Translations under genes and position numbers: made by a program | Part shown: one piece after another, positions 25,063 through 34,103 of the stretch | Layout: each line of letters begins with the position of its first letter | Numbering within the stretch: the stretch's first letter is position 1 | Assembly (NCBI RefSeq): GCF_016925615.1 | Contig: NZ_CP070499.1 | Coordinates: 3,038,001-3,102,000, forward strand | Direction: 5' to 3' | From: Natronosporangium hydrolyticum | GTDB taxonomy: Bacteria; Actinomycetota; Actinomycetes; Mycobacteriales; Micromonosporaceae | DNA length: 64,000 bases | Notes under the pieces: generated by a model | Database searches by the model: none | What the model saw: the letters and a program-made list of their open reading frames with translations, nothing else | What the model was told of the DNA's origin: nothing

Positions 25063-25893
25063 TCAGGTCGCGGTGACGGTCCCGGTAAGCAACAGAATAA
25101 TGATGAACGCGGCAAAACCAAGTCGATACCACACAAAGGTCATCAACGTATGTTTTGCGACAAATCGCAGCAACCAGGCGATCGATGCATACGCCACCAC
25201 GAAGCTGACCACCGTACCCACCAGCAGCGCGGCGGTCGATACATTCTCGCTCCCCCGGAGCTCGCCCAGCTCCAGCGCCCCGGCCCCGACCAGCGCCGGA
25301 ATCCCCAGGAAGAACGAAAGCCGGGTGGCGGTCACCCGATCCAGGTCCCGCAACAGGCCCACGGTGATGGTCGCGCCGGCGCGCGAGACGCCCGGCACCA
25401 GCGACAGGCACTGCGCGACACCGACGACCAACGAGTCGGTCAGGTTCAGTTGCCGCTCACTGCGCACCTGCGTGGCCGCGTGCTCGGCGAAGGCCATCAC
25501 CCCGCTCCAGAGGATCATGCCCGCGGCGACCGTCCACAGGTTCCACAGTGATCCCTTGATCAGGTCCTGCCCGAAATAGCCAGCCAGCACGATCGGCAAT
25601 GAGCCGATGATGACGTACCACGCGAGCCGATACTCCAACTCCCGCCGCGCCGCTGGGACGAAGATCCCCTTCACCCAACCGACCGTGAGTCGGAAAATAT
25701 CCTTGGCGAAGTAGACTAACACCGCTGCGATCGCACCGGACTGGATCACCGCGGTGAACGCGATCATCGCCGGATCGTTGACCGGCAATCCCATCAGCTT
25801 CTCGACCACCACCAGATGGCCGGTGGAGGAGATCGGCAGGAACTCGGTGATGCCTTCGACGATGCCCAGGACCAGCGCCTGCCATAGCTCCAC
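25063..25893 (-). CDS. uppP: Undecaprenyl-diphosphate phosphatase
   Basis: A 276-residue membrane enzyme that dephosphorylates undecaprenyl-PP, recycling the lipid carrier for peptidoglycan and giving bacitracin tolerance. Seen are the N-terminal GIVEGITEFLPISSTGHLV (catalytic Glu-rich motif 1) and LVPGVSRAGATITVGL (PGxSRSG-type motif 2), with about eight membrane segments. GTG 25893 lies 3 bases after the stop of the upstream oxidoreductase, so the two are co-transcribed. Length is normal for BacA/UppP. Confidence 0.96.
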   Translation of the reverse strand: MELWQALVLGIVEGITEFLPISSTGHLVVVEKLMGLPVNDPAMIAFTAVIQSGAIAAVLVYFAKDIFRLTVGWVKGIFVPAARRELEYRLAWYVIIGSLPIVLAGYFGQDLIKGSLWNLWTVAAGMILWSGVMAFAEHAATQVRSERQLNLTDSLVVGVAQCLSLVPGVSRAGATITVGLLRDLDRVTATRLSFFLGIPALVGAGALELGELRGSENVSTAALLVGTVVSFVVAYASIAWLLRFVAKHTLMTFVWYRLGFAAFIIILLLTGTVTAT

Positions 25894-25896
25894 CGG

Positions 25897-26946
25897 CTAC
25901 CCGCCGATCGCGGCGCGCTCTGCGGCCGCCGCCACCGCCCGTAGGGTCTCGGCCGCGCCCTCCGCCGGAGCGAACGGAATCACCGACAGCGTGGTCACCC
26001 CCGCCTCCGCGTACGCCTGCAACCGGTCAGCGATCCGCGCGACCGGGCCGAGTAGCGCGGTCTGATCCAGAAACGCCAACGGCACCGCCGCGGCAGCCTC
26101 CCGATGTTTGCCCGCCAGATACAGCTCCTGGATTCGTTCCGCCGCCTCCCCGAACCCCATCCGGACCGCGAGCTGGTGGTAGAAGTTCTGCTCCCGCGAA
26201 CCCATCCCCCCCACATAGAGCGCCGCGTAACCGCGGACCAGCTCCGCACAGGCCTCGACGTCGTCCCCGACCACCACTGGCACGCTCGGGGCCACATCGA
26301 AGGCGACCCCCTGCCGGCCGGCCGCTGCCTGACCCGCCCGCACCGCCGACAGCTGCGCCGCAGCGTGTTCCGGGGAGAAGAAGATGGGTAGCCAGCCATC
26401 GGCGACCTCCCCGGCGAGCCGGAGGTTCCTTGGCCCGATCGCCGCCAGATAGATCGGGACCTCCGACCGCAACGGGTGGAAGCCCAGCTTCAACGCCTTA
26501 CCCGGCCCATCGGGCAACGGCAGCTGATAGTGGGCACCGTCGAACTGCACCCGCTGCCGGGCCAGCCCCATCCGGACCACCGAGACATACTCCCGGGTCC
26601 GCGCCAGCGGGTGGGCGAACCGTACGCCATGCCAGCCCTCGGAGACCTGCGGACCGCTGACCCCCAGGCCTAGCCGGAACCGGCCCCCCGAGAGCGTATC
26701 GATGGTGGCGGCGGTCATCGCCGTCGTCGCCGGGGTCCGGGCGGGAATCTGCATCACCGCCGAACCCAGCCCGATCCGGGAGGTCTGGCCGGCCAGCCAC
26801 GCCAACATACTTGGCGAGTCCGAGCCGTACGCCTCCGCCGCCCACGCCACCGCGTACCCCAGCCGCTCCGCCTCCTGCGTCAATGACAGGTGGTGGGCCG
26901 GCGAGCTGGCCGCGGTCTGATATCCGAGAAAGAGTCCCAGCTGCAC
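25897..26946 (-). CDS. LLM class F420-dependent oxidoreductase
   Basis: A 349-residue bacterial luciferase-like TIM-barrel protein. Family marks are the start VQLGLFLGYQ, AWAAEAYGSDSPSMLAWLAGQTSRIGLGSAVMQIPARTPATTAMTAATID, and GVSGPQVSEGWHGVRF. In actinobacteria these use coenzyme F420, though FMN cannot be excluded by eye. The start was set at GTG 26946 to give MQLGLFLGYQ; an in-frame TTG is two codons upstream. It lies just upstream of uppP, an arrangement common in actinomycetes. Substrate unknown. Confidence 0.88.
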   Translation of the reverse strand: MQLGLFLGYQTAASSPAHHLSLTQEAERLGYAVAWAAEAYGSDSPSMLAWLAGQTSRIGLGSAVMQIPARTPATTAMTAATIDTLSGGRFRLGLGVSGPQVSEGWHGVRFAHPLARTREYVSVVRMGLARQRVQFDGAHYQLPLPDGPGKALKLGFHPLRSEVPIYLAAIGPRNLRLAGEVADGWLPIFFSPEHAAAQLSAVRAGQAAAGRQGVAFDVAPSVPVVVGDDVEACAELVRGYAALYVGGMGSREQNFYHQLAVRMGFGEAAERIQELYLAGKHREAAAAVPLAFLDQTALLGPVARIADRLQAYAEAGVTTLSVIPFAPAEGAAETLRAVAAAAERAAIGG

Positions 26947-27012
26947 GGGCAAAGGCTACCGGGGCGCCCCGGCGGGGTGGCGATTCGGGCACCGACTAGG
27001 CACTATGAGGCG

Positions 27013-27204
27013 ATGAGCTACGAATACGCGCCGCTGCGGCTACCGGCGAACGTCGACCGGACCTCCGCGACGGCGCAGCTGATCGTGCAGGCCGAGTTCG
27101 CCGGCTGGGAGCTGGCCCGGGTGCAGTTGTTCCGCGACGGCACCCGGCAGGTCACGCTTCGCCGGCCGGCCCGCGCCGACACTGCGCCTGGGCTGTCCTA
27201 CTGA
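27013..27204 (+). CDS. DUF5703 family protein
   Basis: A 63-residue conserved small actinobacterial protein. It starts MSYEYAPLRLP and contains QAEFAGWELARVQLFRDGTR followed by a basic end, matching DUF5703. It probably folds as one small alpha/beta domain; function is unknown. It is divergent from the oxidoreductase gene, with about 65 bases between them. Confidence 0.8.
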   Translation: MSYEYAPLRLPANVDRTSATAQLIVQAEFAGWELARVQLFRDGTRQVTLRRPARADTAPGLSY

Positions 27205-27283
27205 CTACCCCGGCGGCTTGACTACTCGGCGTCGGCCGCCCCCGCGCTGGGCCGCGAGCGGCGGCTGCCCCACGGCGCGTACC

Positions 27284-27934
27284 TCACTCTGGTTGTCCGC
27301 CGGCCGGAGTTTCTGGCCGTTCATCCAGTCGGGCCACCAGCCGCGCATCGGCCTCCACCCGGAAGAGTTCGGCGAGTTGTCCGGCGCCGTCGCTGGCGGA
27401 GACCGGGGTGGGCAGCTCGAAAACACCCACCACCCCACCGGCGGTCTCCAGCTCCGGGCCGTCCAGACCGGCCAACGAAGTGTCGGCGTCGCGGATCAGC
27501 TCCAGCACCGCCTCCCCCACCGTCTCCGGTGGGGTCGCCCCGTCGCCCATCGCCATCCGCGCCGCCGCCTGGCGAGCGGTCGCCAACAGCGCGGCCACGC
27601 TCGGCACCCGGTAGTCGCGCCGTTGCCGCACCGAAACCACCACCGGGTACGGGTCATCGGCGCGACCATCACCCAATGGGCGGCCGGGATGGGTCAACGG
27701 TTGCACCACCCCACCGGTCTCGATCGCCTCCGTATCCCAGGGAGTCACCTCCCCATACTCGTCCAGCAGCAGTTGGTCGTAGGCGTACGACATGTTGTTC
27801 AAGGCTACGTAGCTGTGCCATACGCGTTCATCGTCCAGCGCCCCGTCGGCCGCCCGGATCGCGGCGAGATGCTCCCGGGCCGCCCGGATCACCTGCTCCA
27901 GCGCCTCATCGAGCGCCGCTGGGTCGTCGCTCAT
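27284..27934 (-). CDS. Conserved hypothetical protein
   Basis: A 216-residue, acidic, soluble protein that I do not assign to a named family. It has an alpha-helical N-terminal third (ALDEALEQVIRAAREHLAAI), the segment ALNNMSYAYDQLLLDEYGEVTPWD, a beta-rich middle (YPVVVSVRQRRDYRV) and a helical end. It lies 16 bases downstream of the M20 peptidase gene on the same strand and is probably co-transcribed. No signal peptide, membrane segment or metal motif is seen. Confidence 0.7.
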   Translation of the reverse strand: MSDDPAALDEALEQVIRAAREHLAAIRAADGALDDERVWHSYVALNNMSYAYDQLLLDEYGEVTPWDTEAIETGGVVQPLTHPGRPLGDGRADDPYPVVVSVRQRRDYRVPSVAALLATARQAAARMAMGDGATPPETVGEAVLELIRDADTSLAGLDGPELETAGGVVGVFELPTPVSASDGAGQLAELFRVEADARLVARLDERPETPAGGQPE

Positions 27935-27950
27935 CGGCTCGAACCTTTCG

Positions 27951-29291
27951 CTAGCTCATCCGCAGGAACCGGTCCAGCACCCGTACGCCGAACTGTAACC
28001 CCTCCACCGGCACCCGCTCGTCCACTCCGTGGAAGAGCGAGGCGAAGTTGAGATCCGGCGGCAGTCGCAGCGGCGCGAAACCGAAGCAGCGCACCCCCAA
28101 CCGGGCGAACGCCTTGGCGTCGGTGCCGGCGGACAACAGATAGGGGACCGCTCGCGCCGCCGGATCCTCAGCCCGCAGCGCGGCCCCCATCGCCGCGACT
28201 AGTGGGCCGTCGAAGGTGGTCTCCACCGCCGGTTGGTGCTGCACGTACTCCACCGTCACCTCCGGGCCGACCAGCTCACGCACCTGCGCCAACAGCTGCT
28301 CGGACCGGCCCGGCAGACTCCGAGCATCCACAGTGGCCCAAGCCTGGCCGGGGATGACGTTCTCTTTGTAGCCGGCGTGCAGCCGGGTCGGGTTGGCGGT
28401 ATTGCGGATCGTCGCGCCGATGATCGGGGCGATCGAGCCGAGCTTGGCGATGAGGGCATCCGGGTCAGCCCGGTCCCACTCCACGCCGAGGGCGTCGCTG
28501 GCGTGGGTCAGGAACGCCGTAACGGCCGGGGTCAGCTCCACCGGAAACCGGTGCCGGCCCAGTCTCGCCACCGCCTCGGCGATCGTCGTCACCGCGTTGT
28601 CGTCGTGCAACATCGACCCGTGACCGGGCGGTCCGGTGGCGGTCAGCCGCAGCCACTCGATCCCCTTCTCAGCGATCTGCACCAGGTACAGGCGCTGATC
28701 GGTGCCCGCGCCGGCCGGGCCATCCACCGAGAAGGAGTAGCCACCGACCTCGCCGATCGCTTCGGTGCAGCCGGCCAGCAGCTCCGGATGCTGCTCGACC
28801 AGGAAATGGGCACCGTAGCGCCCGCCCGCCTCCTCGTCGGCGGTGAACGCGAGCACGATGTCACGCGGCGGCTGGTAGCCGGTCCGGGCCCAGTGCCGCA
28901 CCACCGCCAGCACCATCGCGTCGAAATCCTTCATATCCACCGCGCCCCGGCCCCAGACGAACCCGTCGTGCACCTCGCCGGCGAACGGTGGCACCGACCA
29001 CTCCGCGGGGTCCGCCGGCACCACGTCCAGGTGGCCGTGGACCAGTAGCGCGCCCCGCTCCGGGTCCGTCCCCGGCAACCGGGCCACCAGACTCGCCCGA
29101 CCGGGCACCGACTCGCGCAGCTGGGAGTCGATCCCCACCTCAGCGAGTTGGGCGGCGACCCATTCGGCGGCTGGGCGCTCGGGCGCGCTGGTCTGCGGAT
29201 CGCCCGTGTTACTGGTGTCGAACTGGATCAGCGCCCGGCACAGCTCGACGACCTCGGCCTCCGGGTTCGGGTGTGAGCTGTCCTGTGCCAT
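27951..29291 (-). CDS. M20/M25/M40 family metallopeptidase
   Basis: A 446-residue dizinc amidohydrolase or peptidase. VHGHLDVVPAD (metal His and Asp), WGRGAVDMKDFDAM (bridging Asp) and FTADEEAGG (catalytic and metal Glu) are all intact, as is the dimerisation domain with the conserved GHGSMLHDDNAV. The C-terminal motif TDAKAFARLGVRCFGFAPL contains a metal-site residue region. Length is typical of the ArgE/DapE/CPG2 group; no signal peptide, so cytosolic. Substrate not predictable: dipeptide or N-acyl amino acid. Confidence 0.92.
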   Translation of the reverse strand: MAQDSSHPNPEAEVVELCRALIQFDTSNTGDPQTSAPERPAAEWVAAQLAEVGIDSQLRESVPGRASLVARLPGTDPERGALLVHGHLDVVPADPAEWSVPPFAGEVHDGFVWGRGAVDMKDFDAMVLAVVRHWARTGYQPPRDIVLAFTADEEAGGRYGAHFLVEQHPELLAGCTEAIGEVGGYSFSVDGPAGAGTDQRLYLVQIAEKGIEWLRLTATGPPGHGSMLHDDNAVTTIAEAVARLGRHRFPVELTPAVTAFLTHASDALGVEWDRADPDALIAKLGSIAPIIGATIRNTANPTRLHAGYKENVIPGQAWATVDARSLPGRSEQLLAQVRELVGPEVTVEYVQHQPAVETTFDGPLVAAMGAALRAEDPAARAVPYLLSAGTDAKAFARLGVRCFGFAPLRLPPDLNFASLFHGVDERVPVEGLQFGVRVLDRFLRMS

Positions 29292-29429
29292 CCCCCATTC
29301 CTACCAGCCACCTAGGCCTGGGAACGCCCCGGCGCCCGGCCCCGGCACCCGGCACCCGGCACCGGGGCCGCCGCCGGGCCGCCACCGACCCGCGTTGACC
29401 ATGGGGTTTGGCACCTGATTTGGCGCCAG

Positions 29430-29452
29430 TCATGTACCTAGGTCCATGATCA
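29430..29452. repeat. Dispersed palindromic repeat, copy 2
   Basis: This 23-base sequence (starting TCATGTACCTAGG) matches 25018-25040 at 22 of 23 positions. A degraded partner arm lies at 29396-29419 (about 16 of 24 positions pair). It begins 30 bases past the stop of the SGNH esterase gene. Just upstream, 29340-29363 holds three short CCCGGCA repeats. Confidence 0.55.
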
Positions 29453-29481
29453 CGCGGGTCGGCGGCGGGGTGGGGTCGGGT

Positions 29482-30321
29482 TTACCAGTTGAAGCCAGCT
29501 TCGTAGGAGATCTCGGCCAGCACCTGCTGACCGGCGTTGTTCGGGTGGAAGTAGTCCCAGCCGGAGACCTGCGACAGCGAGAACGGGTAGTTGAAGACGA
29601 CGTTGTCGTCGAAGGCGCAGTTCGCGCCGTACGCCGCGCACGCCGCCTCGAGCTCCGAGTTGTAGTCGATGACCCGCTGCTGCACCCGGTCACGCCGCTC
29701 GACATCGGCGGCAGCGTTCGAGGTCGGGTTGGCCAACATCGACTGGCAGATATTGAACAGCGACCAGGCGCTGCGGGCCAGCAGGTTGCCCCGGCCGGCC
29801 TGCCAGAGCTGCTTGATGTCGGGGATGCTGATGACCATCACCTGGGCGTCCGGCAACCCGGTCGCGAGCACCTGGAGCGCGTCATCGATGTGGCCGCGGA
29901 AGTCGGCCACCGGGGTCATCGAGGATTCGCTGCTGGTGCAGGCGTCGTTGGCGCCGATCAGAATCGTGACGTACTCGGCGCCGCTGGCCACCACGGTCTG
30001 GGCCTGGTCAGACATCTCGGCCACCCGGGCACCGGATCGGGCGGCGTTCGTGTTGTTGCCGCTGATCGCCGGATTGATCTCAAGAATTCGCTGGTAGTGG
30101 CTGTCGCCGGCGCTCGATCCGGTGCTGAAGGAGCGGGAGGTGCAGTCCACGTAGAAGCCACAGGCGTTGAACCCACGGGTGATCGAGTCGCCCATGCTGG
30201 CCATCGAATCGGGCGGGGGCCCGGCCTGGGCGGCGGCCGGGCTGGCGACGGTCACCACTGTGACCATGGCGATGGCCGCGGCTGCGCAGACCGCGCTCAG
30301 CCGGCGTACGAGTGTCCTCAT
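29482..30321 (-). CDS. Secreted SGNH-hydrolase (lipase/esterase)
   Basis: A 279-residue exported esterase. The signal peptide covers about residues 1-32 (MRTLVRRLSAVCAAAAIAMV, cleavage near ASPAAA-QA). Block I MGDSITRGFNACG carries the catalytic Ser, block III GANDACTS the Asn, and block V DYFHPN the catalytic Asp and His. Eight Cys, counting only the mature part, suggest disulfides as in the Streptomyces coelicolor SGNH lipases. ATG 30321 has GGAGG seven bases upstream. A 150-base gap to the next gene holds its promoter. Likely acts on lipids or acetylated polymers outside the cell. Confidence 0.92.
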   Translation of the reverse strand: MRTLVRRLSAVCAAAAIAMVTVVTVASPAAAQAGPPPDSMASMGDSITRGFNACGFYVDCTSRSFSTGSSAGDSHYQRILEINPAISGNNTNAARSGARVAEMSDQAQTVVASGAEYVTILIGANDACTSSESSMTPVADFRGHIDDALQVLATGLPDAQVMVISIPDIKQLWQAGRGNLLARSAWSLFNICQSMLANPTSNAAADVERRDRVQQRVIDYNSELEAACAAYGANCAFDDNVVFNYPFSLSQVSGWDYFHPNNAGQQVLAEISYEAGFNW

Positions 30322-30475
30322 CGAGTTGCCTCCGGGGGTGGGGGTTGTTACCACCGGGTAACGGCGGTAACCGGTACCATAAGTGACACCGGTCACCGCC
30401 CACAAGCATCGACAAGTGACGTATCCATTACCAGCCGGTGGCGGGCGAAGCTCCCCCGAGGACCGTCCGGGCTGG

Positions 30476-32020
30476 TCAGCCGAGGGTGAGGACCCCAGCC
30501 ACCCGGCGCGGCAACCCGAACGGATTTTCGTCGCGCAGCGCCAGCGGCAGCAGCTGTGCCGGCGTGTTCTGGTAGACGACCGGCCGTTGGAAGCGGCGGA
30601 CGGCGGTCACCCCCACCGAGGTGTGTCCGGAGTGCGTGGTTGCCGGCCACGGGCCGCCGTGCTGCATCGCCCAGCTGACCGCCACCCCGGTCGGCCAGCC
30701 GTCGAAAATGATCCGACCCGCGACCCAGTTGAGCCGGTCGACCACAGTGTGCACCAGCTCCGGCTCAGCATCCGCGTCGGCGTGGACGGCCGCGGTCAGG
30801 CTGCCCGGCAGCACGGCCAGGCCGGCCAGCAGTTGCTCTTCGTTCGCATACTCGACCAGCAGCGCGGCCGGCCCGAAACACTCGGACAGCAGCTGCTCGG
30901 AACGTTCGACGAGGGTGGGCGCGTCGACCGCCAGCAGCCGGGCGGCGACCCGGTGACCGGGGCCGGTCTCACCCGGCGGCTCGGGCAGCAACGACCGCAC
31001 CCCGGGGACCGCCGCCACCTCGCCAACCGCCTGCTCGAAGCCCTGTTCGATCTTCGCGTTGAGCACCGGACCCAGCTCGACCTCGGCGACCGCCGCGCGT
31101 AGCTGGTCGGCGAGCCCGTGCCCAGCGGGGAGGAACACCAGCCCTGGCTTGGTGCAGAATTGCCCGGTGCCGAGCGTGAACGACCCGACCAGACCGGAGA
31201 CGATCTCGTTGGCCCGGGTGGCCAGCGCACCGGCGGTGACGACCACCGGGTTCAGCGAACCCAACTCGCCGTAGAACGGGATCGGATCGGGCCGGGCAGC
31301 AGCGAGGTCGAACAGGGCTCGACCGCCGGCGACCGAGCCGGTGAACCCGGCCGCTGCGATCGCCGGGTGCTGTACCAGCGCTTCGCCGGCGGCGAACCCG
31401 TGCACCACGGCGAAGGTGCCGGCCGGAGCTCCAGCGGCGGCGAGCGCGTCGACGATCAGCTGCCCGCACCGGGCAGCGAGCCCTGGGTGCCCGGGGTGAG
31501 CCTTGACCACCACCGGGGCCCCCGCCGCGAGCGCACTGGCGGTGTCCCCACCGGCGATCGAGAACGCGAACGGGAAGTTGCTGGCCGCATAGACCGCCAC
31601 CGGGCCGATCGGCAGCAGCATCCGCCGCAGATCTGGCCGGGGCACCGGCTTGGCGTCGGGGTCGGCGGGGTCGATCACCACCTCGAGGATCGCGCCCTCT
31701 GTCACCGCATCGGCGAAGAGTTCGAGCTGGCCACGGGTGCGAGCGAGCTCGCCGGTGAGCCGGGTGGGGCCGAGCCCGGTCTCGGCATCGGCGAGGGCGA
31801 TGAGTTCGTCGGCATGGTCGCCGAGAGTGGTGGCGATCGCCCGCAGCCACGCTGCCCGGTCATGCGGTGGTCGGGCCGCCAGGACCGGGGCTGCCCCGGC
31901 CGCGGCCCGGCAGGTCGCGTCGAGCGCAGCGGGGCCGGTATGTGGCACCGGGGCGCCCACCGGCGCGCCGGTGCGCGGGTCGATCCCCTGGTCGACTCCT
32001 TCGTCACCTGCCTGATCCAC
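30476..32020 (-). CDS. Aldehyde dehydrogenase (NADP+), alpha-ketoglutaric semialdehyde type
   Basis: A 514-residue aldehyde dehydrogenase resembling the 2,5-dioxovalerate/alpha-ketoglutarate semialdehyde group. Seen are ASNFPFAFSIAGGDTASALAAG (cofactor binding), KAHPGHPG, FTGSVAGGRAL, the general base Glu in YGELGSLNPV, and the nucleophile Cys in GTGQFCTKPG. GTG 32020 has GGAGGAGG six bases upstream. It is divergent from a FadR-type regulator, with inverted TTATC-N-GATAA sites between. With the dehydratase it fits a Weimberg-type route from sugar acids to 2-oxoglutarate (inference). Confidence 0.9.
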   Translation of the reverse strand: MDQAGDEGVDQGIDPRTGAPVGAPVPHTGPAALDATCRAAAGAAPVLAARPPHDRAAWLRAIATTLGDHADELIALADAETGLGPTRLTGELARTRGQLELFADAVTEGAILEVVIDPADPDAKPVPRPDLRRMLLPIGPVAVYAASNFPFAFSIAGGDTASALAAGAPVVVKAHPGHPGLAARCGQLIVDALAAAGAPAGTFAVVHGFAAGEALVQHPAIAAAGFTGSVAGGRALFDLAAARPDPIPFYGELGSLNPVVVTAGALATRANEIVSGLVGSFTLGTGQFCTKPGLVFLPAGHGLADQLRAAVAEVELGPVLNAKIEQGFEQAVGEVAAVPGVRSLLPEPPGETGPGHRVAARLLAVDAPTLVERSEQLLSECFGPAALLVEYANEEQLLAGLAVLPGSLTAAVHADADAEPELVHTVVDRLNWVAGRIIFDGWPTGVAVSWAMQHGGPWPATTHSGHTSVGVTAVRRFQRPVVYQNTPAQLLPLALRDENPFGLPRRVAGVLTLG

Positions 32021-32061
32021 GTCGCGCCTCCTCCGAATATCCTGACGAGCTGTAAGCCGAG

Positions 32062-32131
32062 ACTTATCTGATAACTCAGCCGCATCGCGGCGCCCTATAG
32101 CCCCAGCCACGAGGTAACCTATCAGATAAGT
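32062..32131. promoter_or_regulatory. Paired operators between ALDH and FadR-type genes
   Basis: ACTTATCTGATA (32062-32073) and its exact reverse complement TATCAGATAAGT (32120-32131) flank 46 bases of the divergent promoter region. Each copy is itself centred on TTATC-N-GATAA, the second with one mismatch. They lie 42 bases before the ALDH start and 28 before the regulator start. Binding by the FadR-type regulator is inferred. Confidence 0.65.
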
Positions 32132-32158
32132 AACCAGAGCTTGGTATGGTGACCGACC

Positions 32159-32929
32159 ATGACGACCGCGAGCCCCCGCGCTGGCAACCTCACCCAGCAG
32201 ACGACCGAACGGCTGGCCGACCTGGTCCTCGGCGAGTTCGAGCCCGGCAGCGACCTGCCGTCCGAGGCCACGCTGGCCCAGCAGCTGGGGGTCAGCCGGC
32301 TGACGGTGCGCGAGGCGGTGAAGACGCTGGAGGCCCGCGGGCTGGTAGAGATCCGGCGCGGCCGCCGCCCGATCGTCGCCTGGCCGAATCCGCGGCCGGT
32401 CGGCGACTTCTTCGCCGCTGCCATCCGGCGGGACCCGAGCCAGCTACTGGATCTGCTGGAGGTACGCCACGCGCTGGAGGTGCACATCGCCTCGCTGGCG
32501 GCGCTGCGGGCGAATCGATCCGCGATCACTGCGCTGGAGCTGGCCCTGGCCGCCATGCGGCAACCCGATGAGGATCTCGACCCCGCCGCGATCAACACCG
32601 CTGACCTCCGCTTCCACGAGGTGCTCGCGGCCGCGACCGGCAACCAACTGCTGGCGCACCTGATGGAGGGGATGGAGGAGCCGCTGCGGGCGAGTCGGCT
32701 GCAGAGTCTGCGTGGTCACCTGACCCGGGGTGGCACCGTGGCCGACGTCATCGCCCAGCATGAAGCGATCCTCGACCGGGTCCGCGCGCGCGACGCCCAG
32801 GGCGCCGGCGCCGCCATGCGCGAGCACCTCGGCCAGACCGCGCGCGACCTTCGGGCGGCGTTCGCGGTGGCCGACACGATCGACCCGCTCCGACCGGCGG
32901 CGCGGGCAGGCAGCGGAGAGGAGCACTAG
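32159..32929 (+). CDS. FadR-subfamily GntR regulator (FCD domain)
   Basis: A 256-residue regulator: an N-terminal winged helix (about 10-80) with TERLADLVLGEFEPGSDLPSE and LGVSRLTVREAVKTLEARGLVEIRRG, then an all-helical FCD domain (about 95-235) with DLLEVRHALEVHIASLAALR and the metal/ligand residues in NTADLRFHEVLAAATGN and VIAQHEAILDRVRARDA. It likely responds to a sugar acid or its derivative. The divergent ALDH, downstream dehydratase and paired dyads make it the probable local repressor. The dehydratase gene starts 3 bases after its stop. Confidence 0.92.
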   Translation: MTTASPRAGNLTQQTTERLADLVLGEFEPGSDLPSEATLAQQLGVSRLTVREAVKTLEARGLVEIRRGRRPIVAWPNPRPVGDFFAAAIRRDPSQLLDLLEVRHALEVHIASLAALRANRSAITALELALAAMRQPDEDLDPAAINTADLRFHEVLAAATGNQLLAHLMEGMEEPLRASRLQSLRGHLTRGGTVADVIAQHEAILDRVRARDAQGAGAAMREHLGQTARDLRAAFAVADTIDPLRPAARAGSGEEH

Positions 32930-32931
32930 CC

Positions 32932-34092
32932 GTGCGGATCGTCGAGATGAAGACGGTAGTGGTGGGCACCCCGTGGCGGGAGCTGACCTTTGTGGAGCTG
33001 ATCACCGATGACGGCCAGCGCGGGCTCGGCGAGGCCCGCATGGTCAACAAGACCGAGACGCTCGGCGCGTGCCTCGCCGAGTTGGCCGAGCGGTACATCA
33101 TCGGCACCGATCCGTTCGATGTGGAGCGGCTAGCGTGGCGGGCGCACTGGGAGGACTACGGCCGGGCGGGTGAGATCACCCAGTCCGCGCTCGCATGCCT
33201 CGACATGGCCTGCCACGATTTGATGGGAAAGTCGCTCGGGGTGCCGGTCTGGAAGTTACTCGGCGGCCAGTTCCGGGACCGGGTGCCGGCCTACGCCAAC
33301 GGGTGGTACCAGGGCGAGCGGACCCCGGAGTCGTTCGCGGCGATGGCGAGCAAGGTGGTCGGCCGGGGCTACCGGGGGTTGAAGGTAGACCCGTTCGGCG
33401 CCGCCACCGCCGAACTCACCCGCGCGGAGCTGGCGCTGGCGACCGACATCATCGCCGCGGTCCGAGATTCGGTCGGGCCCGATGTGGCGCTGATGGTGGA
33501 GATGCACGGCCGGTTCACCGCCGCCACCGCGGTCGCCGCCGCCACCGCGATGGCGCCATATCGTCCGGAGTGGATCGAGGAGCCGGTCCCGCCGTATCAC
33601 AACAGCGCCCTTCGACAGGTCCGGGCCGGCACCTCGCTGCCGATCGCCACCGGTGAACGGGTACACACGGTGCCGGAGTTCCGGGAGGTGTTCGAGGCCG
33701 GCACGGTCGACATCGTGCAGGCCGACCTGACCCATATCGGCGGCTTCACCGGGTTGCGCAAGCTCGCCAACTACGCCGACTCGTACGGACTGCTGATGGC
33801 GCCGCACAACGTCGCCGGACCGGTGGCGACCGCCGCCAACGTGCACTTCGCGATCGCCTGCCCGAACTACAAGGTGCTGGAGCACTTCAACGACTTCGCT
33901 GACCCGTGGGTCAACGATCTCGTCGACCAGCCCTGCCGGGTAGCCGAAGCGGACGGTTGCTTCGGCCTACCGACCGCCCCGGGCCTCGGGGTCAGCCTCG
34001 ACTACGAAGCAGCCGCCGCCCGGCCGCGTACCCGGGTGCACTTCAACCTGATGCGGGACGGATGGCAGTTGCGCGACGAACTCACCACCTGA
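32932..34092 (+). CDS. Enolase-superfamily sugar acid dehydratase (mandelate racemase/MLE type)
   Basis: A 386-residue enzyme of the mandelate racemase subgroup. The capping domain has LDMACHDLMGKSLGVPVWKLLGG. The barrel has the Lys-containing YRGLKVDPFG, the first metal Glu with adjacent His in MVEMHGRF (as in D-galactonate-type dehydratases), the second metal Glu in EWIEEP, the third in TGERV, and the His in APHNVAGP. This supports dehydration of an aldonate to a 2-keto-3-deoxy acid. Which sugar acid cannot be read. It starts 3 bases after the FadR-type gene. Confidence 0.88.
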   Translation: MRIVEMKTVVVGTPWRELTFVELITDDGQRGLGEARMVNKTETLGACLAELAERYIIGTDPFDVERLAWRAHWEDYGRAGEITQSALACLDMACHDLMGKSLGVPVWKLLGGQFRDRVPAYANGWYQGERTPESFAAMASKVVGRGYRGLKVDPFGAATAELTRAELALATDIIAAVRDSVGPDVALMVEMHGRFTAATAVAAATAMAPYRPEWIEEPVPPYHNSALRQVRAGTSLPIATGERVHTVPEFREVFEAGTVDIVQADLTHIGGFTGLRKLANYADSYGLLMAPHNVAGPVATAANVHFAIACPNYKVLEHFNDFADPWVNDLVDQPCRVAEADGCFGLPTAPGLGVSLDYEAAAARPRTRVHFNLMRDGWQLRDELTT

Positions 34093-34103
34093 CCGGATGC
34101 GGC

